Source: Mycteria americana
Lineage: Eukaryota > Chordata > Aves > Ciconiiformes > Ciconiidae
Direction: 5' to 3'
Assembly (NCBI RefSeq): GCF_035582795.1
Contig: NC_134396.1
Coordinates: forward strand, 33,957,683 to 34,021,682
DNA: 64,000 nt
Shown here piece by piece: positions 61,980 through 64,000 of this stretch; within the stretch, counting starts at the first letter, position 1, and the number at the start of each line of letters is the position of its first letter. Below the pieces are notes generated by a model. The model saw only the letters and a list, made by a program, of their open reading frames with translations. It made no database searches and had not been told where the DNA came from. The position numbers and the translations under genes are program-made.

Positions 61980-62960
61980 GTCCCCAAAAGGCGAGCTCCG
62001 GGCAGCCCGGCAGCGCGGCGCCAGGTGGGCGCTGCACACCCACATCTGCAGGAGCCCCGGCCCCGCTGGGGACAAACGCGCGGCTGCCACAACCCACGCA
62101 AGCCCATTCAGCGCCGTCGCGGTGACTTTCCCCCTCGCCCCCGGCGAGGCACCCAGGGCGGGCTGCCACGCCGCACAGCCGCCGGAGGGTTGCGGTCGTT
62201 CGGGACGATGCCCTGCGGATGTTGCCTCCTCCTGAGGGGCCAGGCCGTCCCCGGGGTGGCCCGGGGAACCGTGAGAAAGCCCTTTGTCGCCACGGGCCGC
62301 AGAGGAGTTGCCCGCGCTCCGCCCTGCGTGGGTTTCAGCGTTGCCGGCACTGCCAGGGGAAGCCTTAAAAAAGGGGAAAAAAGGCCGAAGAAGAGCAGTT
62401 GCCAAAGGGGCTGGGGACGGCCCGGCACTGTCGCCGTGCGGGACGGGGCGGGCGGGAGTGAGGCGAGGCAGGGGCGGGACGCGGCCAGCGACGCCGGGCG
62501 CCGCGCAGCGACAGGCCGGGCCGGGCCGGGCCGGGCCGGTGGGTGGGTGGGTGGGTGGGTGGTGCCGGGGGAGGCGCGGCGCCGGGCGGGGGCCGGGCGG
62601 GGGCCGGGCGGGGGCCGGGCGCCCAGCGCCGGGCGGCGCAGGCGGGGGACGTGCCGCTCCGCTGCCGGGGCGCGCTGCCTGCCCCGGGGCGCCTCCCCGC
62701 CGCGCCACGCCGAGCCGCGCCGTGCTGAGCCGCGCCGAGCCGCGCCGCGCCGGGCGGGAGCAGCCGCGGCGCCGCAGGTGGGTGCTGCGGGCGGGCCGGG
62801 AGCGGCGCGGCCCCGGAGCGGGTGGCGGCTCGGGCCGGGTGCGAGCATCGCTCTTCCCGGGGGCCTCCTCCGTGCCCTGCGGAACGGCGCAGCGCTCCTC
62901 CGGCAGCCGCGGGAGCGCCGGGCAGGTGCCGCACTGGAGGGCAGGGGAGGCGCAGCTGCT
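61980..62960 (+). promoter_or_regulatory. CpG-island promoter with probable non-coding first exon, likely of GCNT1
   Basis: Very CpG-dense sequence with GC boxes (GGGGCGGG at 62445-62452 and 62471-62478) and no TATA box. A strong splice donor, CCGCAG|GTGGGT, lies at 62777/62778 on the plus strand, so a transcript starting in the island could have a first exon ending at 62777. In human the gene after RFK on the opposite strand is GCNT1, which has non-coding 5' exons and one distal coding exon; spacing (about 20 kb) and orientation fit. No GCNT1 coding sequence is in the window, so identity is inferred from synteny. The long frames here (498 and 371 residues) are stop-poor artefacts. Confidence 0.5.
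62514..62625 (+). repeat. G-rich tandem repeats, G-quadruplex-prone
   Basis: Three adjacent arrays lie in the core of the CpG island: (CCGGG)n ending near 62539, (GGGT)n at 62538-62563 with six units, and a three-fold 11-bp repeat GGGCGGGGGCC at about 62584-62616. Each of the last two holds at least four G-runs of three or more on the plus strand. Confidence 0.9.
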
Positions 62961-63342
62961 GTGCCTCTCTCCTTCTCTTGCTTCTGCTCCTCTTTACTTT
63001 CTTCCCCTCTTTCTGTCCTTCCCCTCTTTCCTTTCGTCCTCTCCCCTCTTTCTTTTACTTTTCTTTCTCTTTCTCTGCTTGTCTCCCCCCTTCTCTCCCC
63101 CCCCCCTTCTTACCTTCCCTTTCTTTCGCCTCTTTCTTTTCCCTTTTCTCTTTTCTCTTCCCCCCCCCCCCCCGCTTTACTTTTTCCTCTTTTTTTCCTT
63201 TTCCCTGCCCTCTCCTCTCCCCGCTCCTCTCCCCGCCCTCTCTTCTCCCTCTTCTTTACATCTCCCCTTTCTTTTTCTTCCCTTTCTCCCCCCCTTCCCT
63301 TCCTCCCCCTTCCCTTCCTCCCTTCGCCTTTTCCCGCGGCAG
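62961..63342 (+). repeat. Homopyrimidine (C/T) tract of about 380 bp
   Basis: Almost pure C/T on the plus strand, with rare A or G interruptions. It includes a C14 run at 63160-63173 and a C10 run near 63097-63106. It starts about 180 bp after the predicted first-exon donor, so it would be at the start of intron 1. Such tracts can form triplex (H-DNA) structures. Confidence 0.9.
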
Positions 63343-64000
63343 TGCATTCAGGGGAGCCCAGGGCAGGCTGTTGGCCTCGGGTGTGCTGGGTTGGTGTGAA
63401 ATCTGTTAGCGAGCACAGGGTTCAGGGGACATTTGATGCTCCTGAGGTGTTGCAGTCCTGGCATGTGGCTTTTTTTTTTTTTTTTCCCTCGTTAAACTTG
63501 CTAGAACTGGGAAAACCCTGAAGAAACCTCATTTTTTCAGAACAGCAAAGCTGTTTAGACGGTTGTAAATAGTTTTCTGTGACCCAAGTTGGGTGGGAGG
63601 ACTCAGAAGCCTGACAGGCGGCTCAGTTACGCTCTGGCTTTGCCTCCTTTCAGTGTTGCTCAGAAAAGTAGATTTCTTTGTGGGAAAGGGGAGGCGTGGC
63701 AGCAGGAGGGAATTGCCGTTTGGAGTCTGCAATTTTACATTTCTTTTTTAATGGAATATGAGGTGGGCGACCTCAAAGCTGGCACGAATGACAGAGTCAG
63801 AAATGGTAGTAAGAGGGGACAAATCTAGCATTTCAGTCTATCGACTTCAACTTGAAAATTCTTGTGAAAAATAATGCAGTATTTGTAGCTCAAGTTGGAG
63901 CTCACTTACAACGGTATATTGCTTTTGAAAGTAGGTGTATACAAAGGAAAACACTACTTCTATTTTGTCTCCTCAGTAATTCTCTATAGTAAACGTAAGT
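63343..64000. other. Probable first intron of the downstream gene, no feature seen
   Basis: Base composition falls back to AT-rich. Only a T16 run at 63470-63485 stands out. No exon recognised. Confidence 0.35.

Noticed and set aside
62025-63521. Open frames of 498 and 371 residues (plus) and several of about 190-260 residues (minus) across the CpG island
   Set aside because: The frames are open on both strands at once, composed of Ala/Arg/Gly/Pro and then Ser/Phe/Leu/Pro from the homopyrimidine tract. This is what stop-poor GC-rich and C/T-only DNA gives. No domain is visible.
1-64000. CRISPR arrays, tRNA or rRNA genes, operons, phage or defence systems
   Set aside because: None seen; composition, introns and repeats are those of a vertebrate chromosome.

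Overview
This is vertebrate nuclear DNA, almost certainly from a bird. Most of it is AT-rich intergenic sequence, and it carries one clearly readable protein gene. The avian call rests on the ERVL-type solo LTRs (34204-34744 and 56820-57403), the ~1-kb avian-type LTR at 57666-58686, an old MIR/CORE-SINE copy and the compact gene spacing. The CpG islands, split genes with GT-AG introns and absence of dense long ORFs exclude a prokaryote.

The gene is RFK (riboflavin kinase, FAD/FMN synthesis) on the minus strand. Four coding exons (41847-41766, 40033-39882, 38559-38457, 37868-37738) join in frame to give 155 residues, the same length as the human enzyme. Exon 1 lies in a CpG island of about 1.3 kb (41390-42690). 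The first four minus-strand AATAAA signals after the stop cluster at 35155-35724. Intron 2 holds a second, diverged copy of exon 2 (39037-39146) that still has an acceptor and a phase-compatible donor. This is the most interesting gene-level observation here.

Layout: 1-330 is an endogenous-retrovirus (ERV) gag-like fragment (+). 331-8000 is intergenic. 8030-12060 is a decayed ERV body (-) with gag, zinc-knuckle, protease, reverse-transcriptase and integrase remnants. 13380-14590 is a GC-rich block of unknown origin. 14591-35150 is intergenic, with a MIR SINE, a possible furin-like cysteine-rich relic exon (19275-19420), a CpG islet with a minisatellite (25560-25790), a 75-bp tandem duplication and a solo LTR. 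35155-41847 is RFK. 42691-61980 is intergenic with two LTRs near 57-58.7 kb. 61980-62960 is a second strong CpG island with G-quadruplex-prone repeats, followed by a ~380-bp homopyrimidine tract.

In human 9q21 the order is PCSK5 (+), RFK (-), GCNT1 (+), and the homologous avian block is on chromosome Z. By that synteny the island at 62-63 kb is probably the promoter and first non-coding exon of GCNT1, and PCSK5 should lie to the left. Neither gene's coding sequence was recognised here, so both placements are inference. No CRISPR array, operon or prokaryotic defence system is present.
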